Shown here piece after piece: positions 46,301 to 55,714 of a stretch of 64,000 nt of DNA. The notes below the pieces were generated by a model. It was not told where the DNA came from. It made no database searches and was given only the letters and a program-made list of their open reading frames with translations. Made by a program: the position numbers and the translations under genes. How positions within the stretch are numbered: position 1 is the stretch's first letter; every line of letters starts with the position of its first letter. Origin of the DNA: Flammulina velutipes (Eukaryota > Basidiomycota > Agaricomycetes > Agaricales > Physalacriaceae); contig CM022373.1 of the NCBI GenBank assembly GCA_011800155.1, positions 1,178,001 through 1,242,000 of the forward strand, written 5' to 3'.

Positions 46301-46582
46301 TTTAACGAGAACGTCGAGCCACGCGCCAGCAAGTCCTATGCCTATGCCAGTCGCGATAACGACGAACCATCGCTGTGCAGAGTCTCTCCAAGGAAGCCAA
46401 AGGCCGCGAAGTCCTCGATTAGCGCGTTGTTCGTGTGTTCGCTGTCGTTCGGCCAGTTCTTCGTAGAGCCAGTCTATCGAGCTTCCGTCCTGGTATTTGG
46501 ACGCATAATGCGGTCGAGCATTGAGCAGGTCGCCGGCAGCAGTGAGCTCGTATGCTTCTTCATGGTAGTTGGAGGGTGACAT
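43330..46582 (-). CDS. CLC-type chloride transporter
   Basis: This is probably an endomembrane Cl-/H+ exchanger like yeast Gef1. From the ATG at 46582 a soluble N-terminus ([11 protein letters not shown]) leads into a membrane core. The core has [44 protein letters not shown] and [13 protein letters not shown]. Further on are [15 protein letters not shown] and two CBS domains, the last with G-M-V-T-K-T-D-V-A. The gating Glu of G-K-E-G-P is present but spans an intron. The usual G-S-G-I-P-E is T-G-I-P-E, a fungal variant. More than fifteen introns occur. The start codon is 39 bases from that of MED4. Confidence 0.9.
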
Positions 46583-46621
46583 GGCCACGCGACAATCTTG
46601 TCTTCCTGCCTTGATGTCACC
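46583..46621. promoter_or_regulatory. 39-base divergent gap between CLC and MED4 starts
   Basis: The two start codons point away from each other with only 39 bases between them. Promoter elements and 5' leaders must therefore overlap or extend into the opposite gene. No TATA-like motif is visible in the gap. Confidence 0.6.
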
Positions 46622-47417
46622 ATGTCGTCGCAGCCGACACCATCCATGTCGACCACTCTGTTGACGCCACTGCAAGATCTGCAGAGCCTTTCGCAGGCGC
46701 TGTTCATCGCGCTTTCGCCGACGACGAAGCCCCCACAGCCGCCAGCACCCCCGGCGTCTGCATTTCTATCTGTCGACCAGGCTCTCGCATCTGCAGTCAG
46801 CTTGGCGCACGTTCACCAGATACGACAGCGCAGAATAGAGGCTTTGAAAACAGAGATCTTGGAGCTGGACAGCCGATGGAGAGATATCTGCATCCAACTT
46901 GAGGGCGAGAAGCGCGAACTGGAGCGTATCATTGAGGAAGGCGACGAACGCGTCAAGGCAATAGAAGATGCAAAGAAAGGTATGCGTTGTGTTTGCGCGA
47001 GGAATAGGATGTGCTAACATCGCTGGCAGGCGCTATACCGTATCCCGAATTGCTCGCGTACGCTCAGAGTCTCAGCTCATTCACGTCTGCACCTCCAAAT
47101 ATGCCTGACCGTAATGTCCCTGGCCCGCCTCCGCCGTTGTTCTTCCCTCCTTTCCCCAACGAAGAGAAAATGCGCAGAGGCCACCTCAACGCAGAAGCGC
47201 CTCTAGGTTTACCGGGAGAAACTCATTCTGTCAGAGGTCAGTCTCCCAGCACCATTGCAATACACTTTTTTAATGTCCTTCAGCTCCTTCCGCATCGCCA
47301 AAAGGCCCCGATGCCAATCAGCGACTGGGCCAAGGAGCAAATCCCTACAGACAGGATCTACGTGCTCCTCAACCTCAATTCTTTGATCTTGACCTCGACT
47401 TGAATCCTGACCTCTGA
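46622..47417 (+). CDS. MED4: Mediator complex subunit 4
   Basis: This middle-module subunit of Mediator supports RNA polymerase II transcription. The N-terminal half is helical, with S-V-D-Q-A-L-A-S-A-V-S-L and a coiled coil rich in Glu and Arg (L-E-L-D-S-R-W-R-D-I, E-L-E-R-I-I-E-E-G). After an intron comes the family signature I-P-Y-P-E-L-L-A-Y-A, F-T-S-A-P-P-N-M-P-D, P-L-F-F-P-P-F-P-N-E-E-K-M-R-R-G, and L-N-A-E-A-P-L-G-L-P-G-E. The last exon ends F-D-L-D-L-D-L-N-P-D-L, stop at 47415. Two introns. The acidic hydrophobic tail is common to fungal MED4. Confidence 0.92.
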
Positions 47418-47519
47418 AGCTAGTTGATGTCGTTCATAGACTCGCTATAGTAGCTGTGGCCAGTATCAATGCAAGAAATAAAGCAATTATTTCAACATTC
47501 GCAACATTTTTGGTGACAG

Positions 47520-48149
47520 ATGAACGTCACACCCACGACCAGCACACCGCCCATCCAAGGCGCAATCTATAACCATGCAATAGCAGCTGGATTCTTCCCT
47601 CTCTTCCTCGGCATGCTTCCCCCGCCAATGATAAAATACGGATTTCCTGCAGATTTCTTCCGCGTCTTATTGATATCCCAAGGCATCACCTTCATCGTCC
47701 TCCTCATCCTCTGCGTCACCTATACATCACCCAGTGGATCCTTGGAGGAAATAGATGGGCCGCAGCGCGAAGTGCACGAAATGCACGAGAACGCTGGCAA
47801 ACTCATCTGTTTCGAAATCAGTCTTTGGTTGTTCTCGTGGACATGGCTCGATCTTAGATGTATGTTTTCATCGCTTTATCGTCGAGTCATCGTTGACGTT
47901 TCTATAGTTTTACCATTGGCAATCTTCGTGTTTTTCTATTCCTTCCAGTGGATACCACAGATTGTGATCTCAAGATTCCCTTGCCCAAGGATAATCAAAG
48001 ACGTCGAGAGGGATTGCTCGCGAAGGTTGGGAGTAGCAGGGCTCAACGTTCAGTTGCCCTTACTGGTACAAATGGTGCGCCTCTCTTTTTTCGCCCCGGC
48101 CCTTGCGATATCGATAGAGTCAGGCTCAAGGACGTCTATTGAAAGTTGA
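47520..48149 (+). CDS. T4: EEIDGP-family four-helix membrane protein
   Basis: This is the second intact copy, starting 102 bases after the MED4 stop. Blocks are A-A-G-F-F-P-L-F-L-G-M-L-P, K-Y-G-F-P-A-D-F-F, I-S-Q-G-I-T-F-I-V-L-L-I-L, S-L-E-E-I-D-G-P-Q-R-E-V-H, A-G-K-L-I-C-F-E-I-S-L-W-L and S-W-T-W-L-D-L-R. A 48-base intron without in-frame stop follows, then L-P-L-A-I-F-V-F-F-Y-S-F-Q-W. It is longer than T2 at the C-terminus, where the frame continues past R-I-I-K-D-V-E-R-D to add about 45 residues. It lies on the same strand as, and 324 bases before, deaminase C1. Function unknown. Confidence 0.62.
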   Translation: MNVTPTTSTPPIQGAIYNHAIAAGFFPLFLGMLPPPMIKYGFPADFFRVLLISQGITFIVLLILCVTYTSPSGSLEEIDGPQREVHEMHENAGKLICFEISLWLFSWTWLDLRCMFSSLYRRVIVDVSIVLPLAIFVFFYSFQWIPQIVISRFPCPRIIKDVERDCSRRLGVAGLNVQLPLLVQMVRLSFFAPALAISIESGSRTSIES

Positions 48150-48379
48150 TCCTCCATCGTTGATCTACAGAATGACCATAACGGCTTGCGCCACGGGACT
48201 AATATCCTCGAAATATACCACCTCCGATTCCTTCTTTGACGATATTGCGCACGGACGCTAGCTAACGTAAATGGTATGTGGGATTGCGTGGGATATGTTT
48301 GTTCTCAACCCAAAGAATGTTTACAAGTAGTTCTGCAAGTTGAGTCAAAGATGCTGTTACTTGTGACCTATCGTTCTGG

Positions 48380-50571
48380 AGATACCACTATACCTTTACA
48401 TACCTGGATGAAATTAACAGAAAGCGCAACAGGCGTGAGAAATTGTTTTCTTCGTTCTCTCTTGCCATCATAAATGGACATGGAGCCAGATTACATTCGG
48501 CGCAAGGAGGCTGCAATCAACGTCTATATTCTCTCCGTCCTTCTCTCCCAGATTCAACATAACCGACTTCGGAAGACGTATACTCGTGACTCGTGTGATG
48601 GCGTGTCGAAGGCAAGAGGTTCATCTATGGGGAAGACGCTGAATCGTCTTGCGATCTTACTCACTCGTGGCACGAAAGCTGAACAGCATCGGGACATTAC
48701 TGTTGTGACAGGGCCTCTCACCGCTGACGGACTCAAAGCGAATGTTATTATCAGGTATGCGGAGCCGGTGACAGTTCACTCACCGTATTCTCACTTTTTC
48801 GGTGTTAGCCCTTCGAGTAGTGCTCGAAATGAGTCTCTTTCTATGGATACCCTGGCACGACCTGCTGCAGTCGCTCTATCTCTCCCGCAGGAGCATACCC
48901 AACCGCGCGAATTGTCTTCAGCTTTCGATTCTCTCGTTGTCACCCAGAACTCTGCTGGCAGCCCCGCACTGTGGGAGGCTTTAATCGGGGACCACTTAGG
49001 CAACCAGTACGTCGAACTTGATTCGACCGACTCGGATGCAACAATGTGAATAAGTCTTGCCCCTTGCACTCTATATACCTGACAAGGTTCAGTTTCCATC
49101 CTGCGGAGAAGTATTCGTTTACTCTGTTCACCAAAACACTGCTCCTCGTCGTCAGAGCATCTACACGACACCATGAGCCGAGATCTGCTGCATACTTCGC
49201 TATATCTCAATGCTGCAGGAAGGTGCTTTCCCGCACCAAGGCCGTTCGTAGATTCTTCAAAATGGATGTTCTCCGCCATTGGTGTCCCGCAGAAGGAGAA
49301 ATGGTCGTACCCCAAGAAGTCATCCATGATAATCCCGCACTTCATGAATACCTCACCGGCTACGGCATTGTAGGCCAATCCATTCCATCCATGGAAAATT
49401 TCTGGATGTACACCTTCGACAGTTCTAATTGTCATCTCTGGCTTCGTGCCCTGCTTGACGTGATTGAGGCGCTGTACGAGAATCTCGATTCATTGGACCA
49501 GAGTCAACGAAAGCTCACAGATCGCAACGGACGCAACGACGATCTCAATCAGGATTGCAAACATTATACTTTAGCAGCGAGCGAGGCTAGCATATTCCTC
49601 CACTTCTTCCTCTTCCGCATTCCAAACACTTTGTGGAATATTCCTAGTCTCCATGTGATACTGCAAGCATGCAGTAGGGATGTGGGTCTTGATGATGCCC
49701 TCCATCCGGCAGAGGACGCCGAAGGACTACCAGAGGATGACACCTTTGAAGAGGATCTGACCAACTGGATAGTCCCGAGGACTGGCAGACGAATGAAGAT
49801 GGCAAAATATTCCGCAAGAAATGGCGAATCAACGAACTGGGAGAAGTTGCCCGCAAGAATATGAGCGAAACCCTCCTTCCTGGCTGTCTCCGATTCATGC
49901 GTGCAGTAGACGCCATCACCGCATGGACAACTGCTGCCATATCTCTGTCGAACTCCCGCTTCGCCAAATCCAACCTCCCATTAGGTCTTACGGTCTATGA
50001 TTTACCGCATCAGGTGCCCGAGGATATCTCGGAGAGTGTCGTTCGGCGGCTGGCAGACCGTTGAATTGCTTCATCTTCGCACTTGCACCCGCTTGCGGAG
50101 CACGCGAAATCGGACATCATGGCTGCTTGGAAGGTCGCAGGAGGCAATGCCCATGGTCAGGCAGGGTCTTGTCACTGTGAAGCGGGCATAATGGCGGACA
50201 AGGTGTCAAGGTCTCCCAAACGCACTGCAGACGACGACGAGGATTCCGCCGAATTTGTATGTTGTAAACATTTACACTCTTTCCCCTTCTTACCTCTGAT
50301 TATAGCCTTTACTTGAGCTCGGTGTCGCAAAGAAATCGTGTCCCTTCTGTACGATGCTCAAGGATGTATTACAGGACCACTACAAACTGCGTATCGAACT
50401 CCCTGGCTCTCACACTACATATTTCCCATGGTTCCCGCCTGCAACGCTTACCACGGATATCCTCCTCGCCGATTAGCTCTGACGATGATGGTGACAGGGA
50501 CTTGGAGCCAGGAAGGAACCCTACCATTTGGATGCAGAAGAAGCAGAAGTAAGTCATGGCTGTATCCTTAG
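48380..50571. repeat. Inverted duplication, left arm
   Basis: This arm pairs with 55715-58470 in opposite orientation. Homology starts about 90 bases before the C1 start (ACCTTTACATACCTGGATGA) and runs through the gene. The two arms enclose about 5.1 kb of single-copy sequence holding an MCT-like carrier, an O-fucosyltransferase-like gene and a solo Gag gene. Confidence 0.8.
48474..50571 (+). pseudogene. C1: OTT_1508-like deaminase, type C, inactivated
   Basis: The ATG at 48474 (M-D-M-E-P-D-Y-I-R-R-K-E-A) opens a copy nearly collinear with C2. Blocks are N-V-Y-I-L-S-V-L-L-S-Q, L-N-R-L-A-I-L-L-T-R-G, F-H-P-A-E-K-Y-S-F and S-M-E-N-F-W-M-Y-T-F-D. The zinc site half G-S-C-H-C-E-A-G-I-M-A and A-K-K-S-C-P-F-C remain readable. 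Three lesions appear against C2. A one-base loss at about 49774 shifts frame, a TGG has become TGA at 50062, and about 75 bases are missing at about 50470, just after the P-W-F-P-P signature. Together they rule out a full product. The exon 1 site where C2 carries a MITE is uninterrupted here. Confidence 0.75.
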
Positions 50572-50692
50572 TACGGACTCATTGTGTAGAAGAATGGTAG
50601 CTTTCAGGCCCAGATGCATCGTATTCGTTAGTATCAAACACTTTTCATTCCCTGCATACCAGACGACATCGTCGCCAATTTGAAGGATAGGA

Positions 50693-52081
50693 TCAGGCTT
50701 TCCACAGCCATCTTCCCTTATCTCTCGCATCTAACCATCTAACGTATAACACACAAACACTAGCTCCCAATAACAACGCCCCGTCATATATGACGACCTC
50801 CTTGTACCTATCCTTCAGTTGTTCTCTCACCGCTCCCGCAGACCCCACCTTACTGAACGTCCCCAAGATGGCACCAGCCAATGGCGCTCCCATCATAGAT
50901 CCTAGGCCCCGAATGAAGTATATGAACCCGTTGACGCTGGTGTAGTTATCTACGCCATACACCTCGGTGATAGTGGTAGGCAGCAGCGCGTTGTACCCTC
51001 CCGAGTATATACCATACATCACCACGAACACGATGAACCGAGCCCGCTCTGCAGCGAACCAAAGTGCAAAGACGGATACGCCGGACAAGATAACACCCGC
51101 AATCAACGTGTTCTGTCGTCCCACCCGGTCCGCCAAAACGCCAGACCCCACTCGCGACACGCTGTTGACGGCTGAGAAGATAGCAAGGAGGGTACTTCCA
51201 GTCGAACGTGGATACGAGAGCACGGATGTGCTGTACGACGTCAAATAGTACGTCGGTACGATGTTTCCCGCAGCTTGCAGGAACGCTCCGAATGACTGAT
51301 AGATGAAGGTCCCTCTCTTTACCAAAGCCATGTTCATCCTTGTTTTCGCCCTCGCCCTGTTCGCGCCATCTCCGGCCATCTCGAACCCCCGTCTGTGCTT
51401 TACAACACATGCAATCGGAAGGCCGACAACTAGGTTCCATATCCCAAGCGTCCTCAAAGTCCACCCAGCGCCGTATTTGTCCATTAGGGTCTGCGTGACG
51501 GGGGCAAGTACGAGTCCTCCAACTCCCGAACCAGCCAACACGAACCCCATGGCAAAACCTCTGTGCTGATCAAAGTAGAGCGGGGTGATGGACATGATGG
51601 GGAAGTAGTACATCGAGGACCCGACGCCATACATGAGTGACTGGGTCAAGTATAGATGCCAAAGCCGAGTGCTGTAGCTCGCTAAGAATAGACCAAGGCT
51701 CATGATGATGGCGCCGGGTACGGTGATGAGCTGTACGTTCTTTATCCTCGACATGAGGGGGTTCACGATGATACCCCCACTCCAGGTGAGCCCACTTCCA
51801 ATCGTGCCGACAAGGGAGACAAGGGCGTATTGCGAAGAAGCATCCCGAATGTGGGTGGACGGAGAGGTGTAGTACTCCTGAAAGATACCGTAGACTTGGC
51901 TTATTCCAATCGTATGGAAAATCATAAGAAATCCCGACAAGAGAAGCAGGATTTGGTACTGGCGCGAAGGTTTCTGAAGCGATTGAAACGTTTGGGAAGG
52001 AGGAGATTCAGAACGTCCGTTTTCTTCATCCAAGTTTTCCAAGACGATAGTGTCGCTGCGCGATTCTACACTCGGGGTCAT
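50693..52081 (-). CDS. MCT-like major facilitator transporter
   Basis: This is a single uninterrupted frame of 462 codons, unusual in this intron-rich window. Twelve helices are expected. The N-terminal soluble part is acidic and Ser-rich. Family features include F-H-T-I-G-I-S-Q-V-Y-G-I-F-Q-E-Y-Y, I-G-S-G-L-T-W-S-G-G-I, L-T-Q-S-L-M-Y-G-V-G-S-S, P-L-Y-F-D-Q-H-R-G-F-A-M-G, S-R-V-G-S-G-V-L-A-D-R-V-G-R and F-I-R-G-L-G-S-M-M-G-A-P-L-A-G. These match fungal monocarboxylate-transporter-like proteins (TCDB 2.A.1.13 type). The substrate is unknown. It lies between the two arms of the C1/C2 inverted repeat. Confidence 0.88.
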   Translation of the reverse strand: MTPSVESRSDTIVLENLDEENGRSESPPSQTFQSLQKPSRQYQILLLLSGFLMIFHTIGISQVYGIFQEYYTSPSTHIRDASSQYALVSLVGTIGSGLTWSGGIIVNPLMSRIKNVQLITVPGAIIMSLGLFLASYSTRLWHLYLTQSLMYGVGSSMYYFPIMSITPLYFDQHRGFAMGFVLAGSGVGGLVLAPVTQTLMDKYGAGWTLRTLGIWNLVVGLPIACVVKHRRGFEMAGDGANRARAKTRMNMALVKRGTFIYQSFGAFLQAAGNIVPTYYLTSYSTSVLSYPRSTGSTLLAIFSAVNSVSRVGSGVLADRVGRQNTLIAGVILSGVSVFALWFAAERARFIVFVVMYGIYSGGYNALLPTTITEVYGVDNYTSVNGFIYFIRGLGSMMGAPLAGAILGTFSKVGSAGAVREQLKDRYKEVVIYDGALLLGASVCVLYVRWLDARDKGRWLWKA

Positions 52082-52332
52082 AGTAGCGGTAAGAATAGTC
52101 GAGCGAGCCAGCGAGTCAGTTTATGAATAAAGATCAGCAGACCGCCCGTTCCCTCCCGAGCGACGCCCGACATGACACGAAGGTTGTGCTGAAAATGCCG
52201 TGCTTGATGTTGAATTCATCATCTCAGAGTCAGCAGTTCAAGCTCAAATATGGGAGCACTGATCGTCGTTAACCGAATCTATCGACAACATTCAGCATGT
52301 GTTTCTGCTCTGACCAACGACCTTCCCTGCCT

Positions 52333-53670
52333 TCAACGATTTGTTTCGTAAAAGAACTGTAGGGATCTCAGAATTCCCAACTTGGGTGAACTGCCAAACA
52401 CACACCTCGATCTTCCACATCCCTTCGCACCACTCAAGAAGACATCAGCCTTTATTCCCACCAGCTTGTCTAAAATTCCAAGGACACCTGTATCCACATC
52501 GTTCTTCCCTAAGACAGAAGCTAGATCTAAAATCTCCAACCGCGTCTCCGATGCAAGAACGTTCATGGCGTCATGGTGAGTGTCGCCAAAGTCACGAAAT
52601 GTGCTGGACTTTGCGATCCGTGCGCCACCGTTCCTGTCTTTCAGAGAAAAAGGATAATCGCTCGCCAGCCACACCTTGGTGATCCCGGTGTTGATGATTG
52701 TATCGACGAGCGCATGAGCACAGGCGACGAGACCTGCAGAAGGAACGGTCTCCATGCGCCAATGGACCATAACAAATGGATGTTGCGGAGCCAGTCTCTC
52801 TGCGAGATCGAGAAGCGTAGATGAGTATTGCAGCTGAAATGATGTCGGAAATATAGGGCGGCGCAAGTCCCAGTTGATGATGAGGACATCCACAAGGTCG
52901 TGCTGGCGAAGACTGAACACCATATCATCGACCTTCGAGTCCAGCCGGATGGGAGGATGGAGGATGTGCAAGTTGGGTGTGCATGGCATTAAATCGACTT
53001 TTGGTTTCTTCCCAGTTAATGCAAGCTGTGCGTTCATGCGATCTTCGTCCTCGGAAAGCCACAGAAAGTCATCCATCGAAATCACGTCCTCCAAACCGTC
53101 CACTTTGTAGTAAAAGTCGAATGGATAGTCTCTGCACATTCCCAAACGGCTCTGTCCGACATTCGGAAGGACGAGAACTCTATCGAGAGCTCGAGCGAGA
53201 TGGAGCATATCCATGAAGTGGATTCGCGCTTTCGATTCCTGTTCGCCTATGGCACCTGGTAAGATGTATTTGCGGTCAGAGGTGGGTATACGAGTGATTC
53301 GTGGAGGCCAGGATTGGTTTCTGGGTTCTGGTTTCGACGAAAGGTGTGAAAGTAAGTCACGATAGATAATGGGTATCGGAGGTGGTGCATCGCGGGGTGT
53401 CTTTCGAGTCAATTCAAGGGTATATGTTGGTAGCGGTTCTGGTCGGAAAGGCGATTTTGGCAGTCGGTAATGCAGTTGTCGAGGGTCCCAAGATAGCACA
53501 AGACATAGAAGGAGGATAGCAGGAAGGAAAAGAGGTGCTAGACTTCGCGACGAGCATGAAGCATGTCCGACAGAATTGGGCGTGTTTCGAGCGAGATCTT
53601 GGAGTGGTTCGGGGCTACTACTAGAAGAGCGGGAGTCGGACAATCGCGCCCGTGAGCGAAGAGAGTTCAT
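52333..53670 (-). CDS. O-fucosyltransferase-like type II membrane protein
   Basis: One exon from the ATG at 53670 gives 445 residues. A Ser-rich cytosolic start is followed by one membrane anchor, L-F-L-P-A-I-L-L-L-C-L-V-L, and a Pro-rich stem. The lumenal domain has I-H-F-M-D-M-L-H-L-A-R-A-L-D-R-V-L-V-L-P, M-C-R-D-Y-P-F-D-F-Y-Y, P-F-V-M-V-H-W-R-M-E-T and V-W-L-A-S-D-Y-P. The end is A-K-G-C-G-R-S-R-C. The H-W-R-M-E-T block resembles the GDP-fucose-binding H-W-R/E region of protein O-fucosyltransferases. A Golgi glycosyltransferase is likely; the acceptor is unknown. It has no introns, like the MCT-like gene beside it. Confidence 0.72.
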   Translation of the reverse strand: MNSLRSRARLSDSRSSSSSPEPLQDLARNTPNSVGHASCSSRSLAPLFLPAILLLCLVLSWDPRQLHYRLPKSPFRPEPLPTYTLELTRKTPRDAPPPIPIIYRDLLSHLSSKPEPRNQSWPPRITRIPTSDRKYILPGAIGEQESKARIHFMDMLHLARALDRVLVLPNVGQSRLGMCRDYPFDFYYKVDGLEDVISMDDFLWLSEDEDRMNAQLALTGKKPKVDLMPCTPNLHILHPPIRLDSKVDDMVFSLRQHDLVDVLIINWDLRRPIFPTSFQLQYSSTLLDLAERLAPQHPFVMVHWRMETVPSAGLVACAHALVDTIINTGITKVWLASDYPFSLKDRNGGARIAKSSTFRDFGDTHHDAMNVLASETRLEILDLASVLGKNDVDTGVLGILDKLVGIKADVFLSGAKGCGRSRCVFGSSPKLGILRSLQFFYETNR

Positions 53671-54001
53671 TCTCTGAATCTGGACATATCTAGTCAGCAA
53701 TGTCTAATAATCCGAGAGTATTTACCTAGCACGGTAGCTTCTCATTGGCTGGTGTGCAAAAACCAAGTAAATGGCGGAAGGAAGGAGGAAATGGGACCGG
53801 AGTAACAGCGGACCTCGGTACCGAACAACTGTGGCGGGAGCCTGTTATCGACCTTCGTCAACCGCTTGGGACACACGTACCTCTTGGTCAAAGTTTTTCA
53901 GCTAGCGCATTGAAGCTGAAGCTGAAGGCTGAGGTTGGTTCTTAAATTTCTTAACGCTTGTACAGACCACGTGCCCATCCGAAAAATAGACGCATTCAAA
54001 A
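53671..54001. other. Divergent gap between the fucosyltransferase-like and Gag genes
   Basis: The gap contains the two promoters. A short GCTGAAG-rich stretch lies near 53910-53935. I see no long terminal repeat and no gene. Confidence 0.45.
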
Positions 54002-54895
54002 ATGTCCATTACAACGACGTCCGAGTCGCTTCCCGTTCGCGCTATTCAAACGGCTTTGCCCGCTGACTGGTCCATCGCCAATATGGCCACCTGGATATTT
54101 CCAACCGAGGAACGGAACAGATTGCAGGGCAATTCTAACTGGCTCGTTTGGCTCACTTCATTTACCGCAGCCGCCTCAGCTTGCGGGTGTGCCGGCATCC
54201 TCAATAACACTATCCCGTTTCCTTCTGATACCACTGAGCAGACACGCTGGTGGAACGCAAACGACTTCCTCAAGTGCATGCTCCTCAAGTGCATCGCTCC
54301 GAAGTTCATCGTCAAAATCGTGACCGCTGAGACCTTGTACGGCGCCATCTCAATCCTCCGTAACGAGTATGGCAGCGCCTCCCCCATTGACTGGTTCACC
54401 CAGATCGCCGAAAAGCAGCAGCCCTATACTCCCATCCAGGACCACATCACTCGATTTCAGTCTGGTCTCAACCACCTGTCGACATGCGGTTTCTTGCTTC
54501 CGGAGATGTTCGCCGTTGGATTCTTCGTCGCCTCGCTCTGGCGCGATCCCGACGACTCTTCATCTTGGTTCGCATGGGCGCAACACTTCAAGATCAGCAC
54601 GGCATCCACCCTCCAAGGTGCCATTCACGATATCCTGGTCGTTTCCCATCTCCGACGAAATGCGGTTATGAGCTCTGGATCTAGCCAGCTACGGAGTGCC
54701 CTCGTCACTGTCGAGCGTGAGCATCAGAGGAATGGCCGCGTTTTCTGTAGAAACCCCGCCTGCCCGTCACCTAGCAATCACGCTATAGGCAAATGTCGCG
54801 CCCCAGGTGGTGGAGCATATAGTACTAGCGGGAAGAACCGTAGGAGAGCTGAACACAGTGGTTTGGAGGATGAAGAAGCTCGAGGTGGCCCTTGA
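54002..54895 (+). CDS. Solo copia-type Gag-like gene
   Basis: An intact frame of 297 codons starts at M-S-I-T-T-T-S-E-S. Helical Gag blocks include W-L-V-W-L-T-S-F-T-A, I-A-P-K-F-I-V-K-I-V-T, L-Y-G-A-I-S-I-L-R-N-E-Y-G, I-T-R-F-Q-S-G-L-N-H-L and F-F-V-A-S-L-W-R-D. A zinc knuckle follows, C-R-N-P-A-C-P-S-P-S-N-H-A-I-G-K-C, then Gly/Arg-rich residues. This is the layout of basidiomycete Ty1/copia Gag. No protease, integrase or reverse transcriptase frame follows before the next features, and no LTR is seen. A free-standing open Gag may be a domesticated gene or a fresh fragment. Confidence 0.72.
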   Translation: MSITTTSESLPVRAIQTALPADWSIANMATWIFPTEERNRLQGNSNWLVWLTSFTAAASACGCAGILNNTIPFPSDTTEQTRWWNANDFLKCMLLKCIAPKFIVKIVTAETLYGAISILRNEYGSASPIDWFTQIAEKQQPYTPIQDHITRFQSGLNHLSTCGFLLPEMFAVGFFVASLWRDPDDSSSWFAWAQHFKISTASTLQGAIHDILVVSHLRRNAVMSSGSSQLRSALVTVEREHQRNGRVFCRNPACPSPSNHAIGKCRAPGGGAYSTSGKNRRRAEHSGLEDEEARGGP

Positions 54896-55254
54896 AAGAC
54901 GTGTGATGGATATTCCGACATATATGTCATTATGGATAGCATTGTAATGTAGAAACAAACTCATTGTCGAGATTTCGTACCACGGTGATAGTAGAGAGCA
55001 AGGAGTCGAGCCATGATCCCTCCGAACACTTGATGTGGCCACGAGTGTCAGAAATGCTATCGAACACGCTAGGCAACGCGACGTCGTTGGGAGTCAGTTG
55101 GGAGTCGATTCATGTTCACGAGATAGACTGATAGGCCTTGCTTGAGATTTATTCTTCTCTTTCGGAGATTCGGAGGGGCTGTTGGAAAGTGAGAAATCGA
55201 TTTCTAATTGGCGTGTGTTCTCTTCACTTTGCCAATGAAACCTTTTATGTAGGC
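54896..55254. other. Gap after the Gag gene
   Basis: No gene or repeat is recognised. If a copia element had been here, its pol region would be expected downstream, and it is not present. Confidence 0.5.
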
Positions 55255-55425
55255 CATGAGACGTCCATCAGCTACGGTGACTGTTCGACTTGCTTCTGCC
55301 TTTGTGCTACGAATGAGCAGGATCGCAAGACGATTCAACGTTCTCCCCCAAGACGAGCTTCTTCTACCTTCCGAAGTCGTTCCAGTATACTCGGTCTACA
55401 ACGACAATCTCTTTCCGTTGACTTG
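55255..55425 (-). pseudogene. Type-C deaminase exon 1 remnant
   Basis: The minus strand here resembles C1 and C2 exon 1 around L-N-R-L-A-I-L-L-T-R-G-T-K-A-E. A stretch equivalent to GGATCGCAAGACGATTCA on the plus strand is shared with 57668-57685, with matching flanks. The frame contains stops. It is a decayed fifth deaminase copy, of which only a piece of about 170 bases is left. Confidence 0.6.
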
Positions 55426-55484
55426 AGCTTGCTTTCGAATCCATGATGGTGGCGGTCCAGAAGGATTATATCTTCGGAGTTTAA

Positions 55485-55640
55485 ATTATTCTTTGGTTCT
55501 TCACTTAAGCGTGGCTCGTACTTAGATGTCTGTTTCCTCGCTTGATTTTGCCTTGACTGTTTCTACAGTTTCGCCATAAGCGATTTCGTGTTTTGCTGCT
55601 CCTTGAGATGGGCCACTTCGAAACTATTCGAGCCACAATT
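55485..55640 (+). pseudogene. T5: EEIDGP-family remnant
   Basis: The sequence TCTTTGGTTCTTCACTT at 55491-55507, then CGTGGCTCG and CTTAGATGTCTGTTTC, repeats the T1 region that encodes L-W-F-F-T-W-T-W-L-D-L-R and its intron donor. A 41-base intron remnant and the start of the last exon (equivalent to P-L-A-I-F-V-F) follow. The frame is destroyed. It sits directly left of deaminase C2, keeping the T-deaminase pairing. Confidence 0.7.
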
Positions 55641-55714
55641 TCAAAGACGACGTCCAGAATCAATGATTACTAGCTTCATACACAATGAGTCCGTAATATG
55701 GATACAGCGGTGGT

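Noticed and set aside
54896..55254. Search for a pol gene or LTR belonging to the Gag gene.
   Set aside because: No reverse transcriptase, integrase or protease motifs and no matching direct repeats were found on either side.
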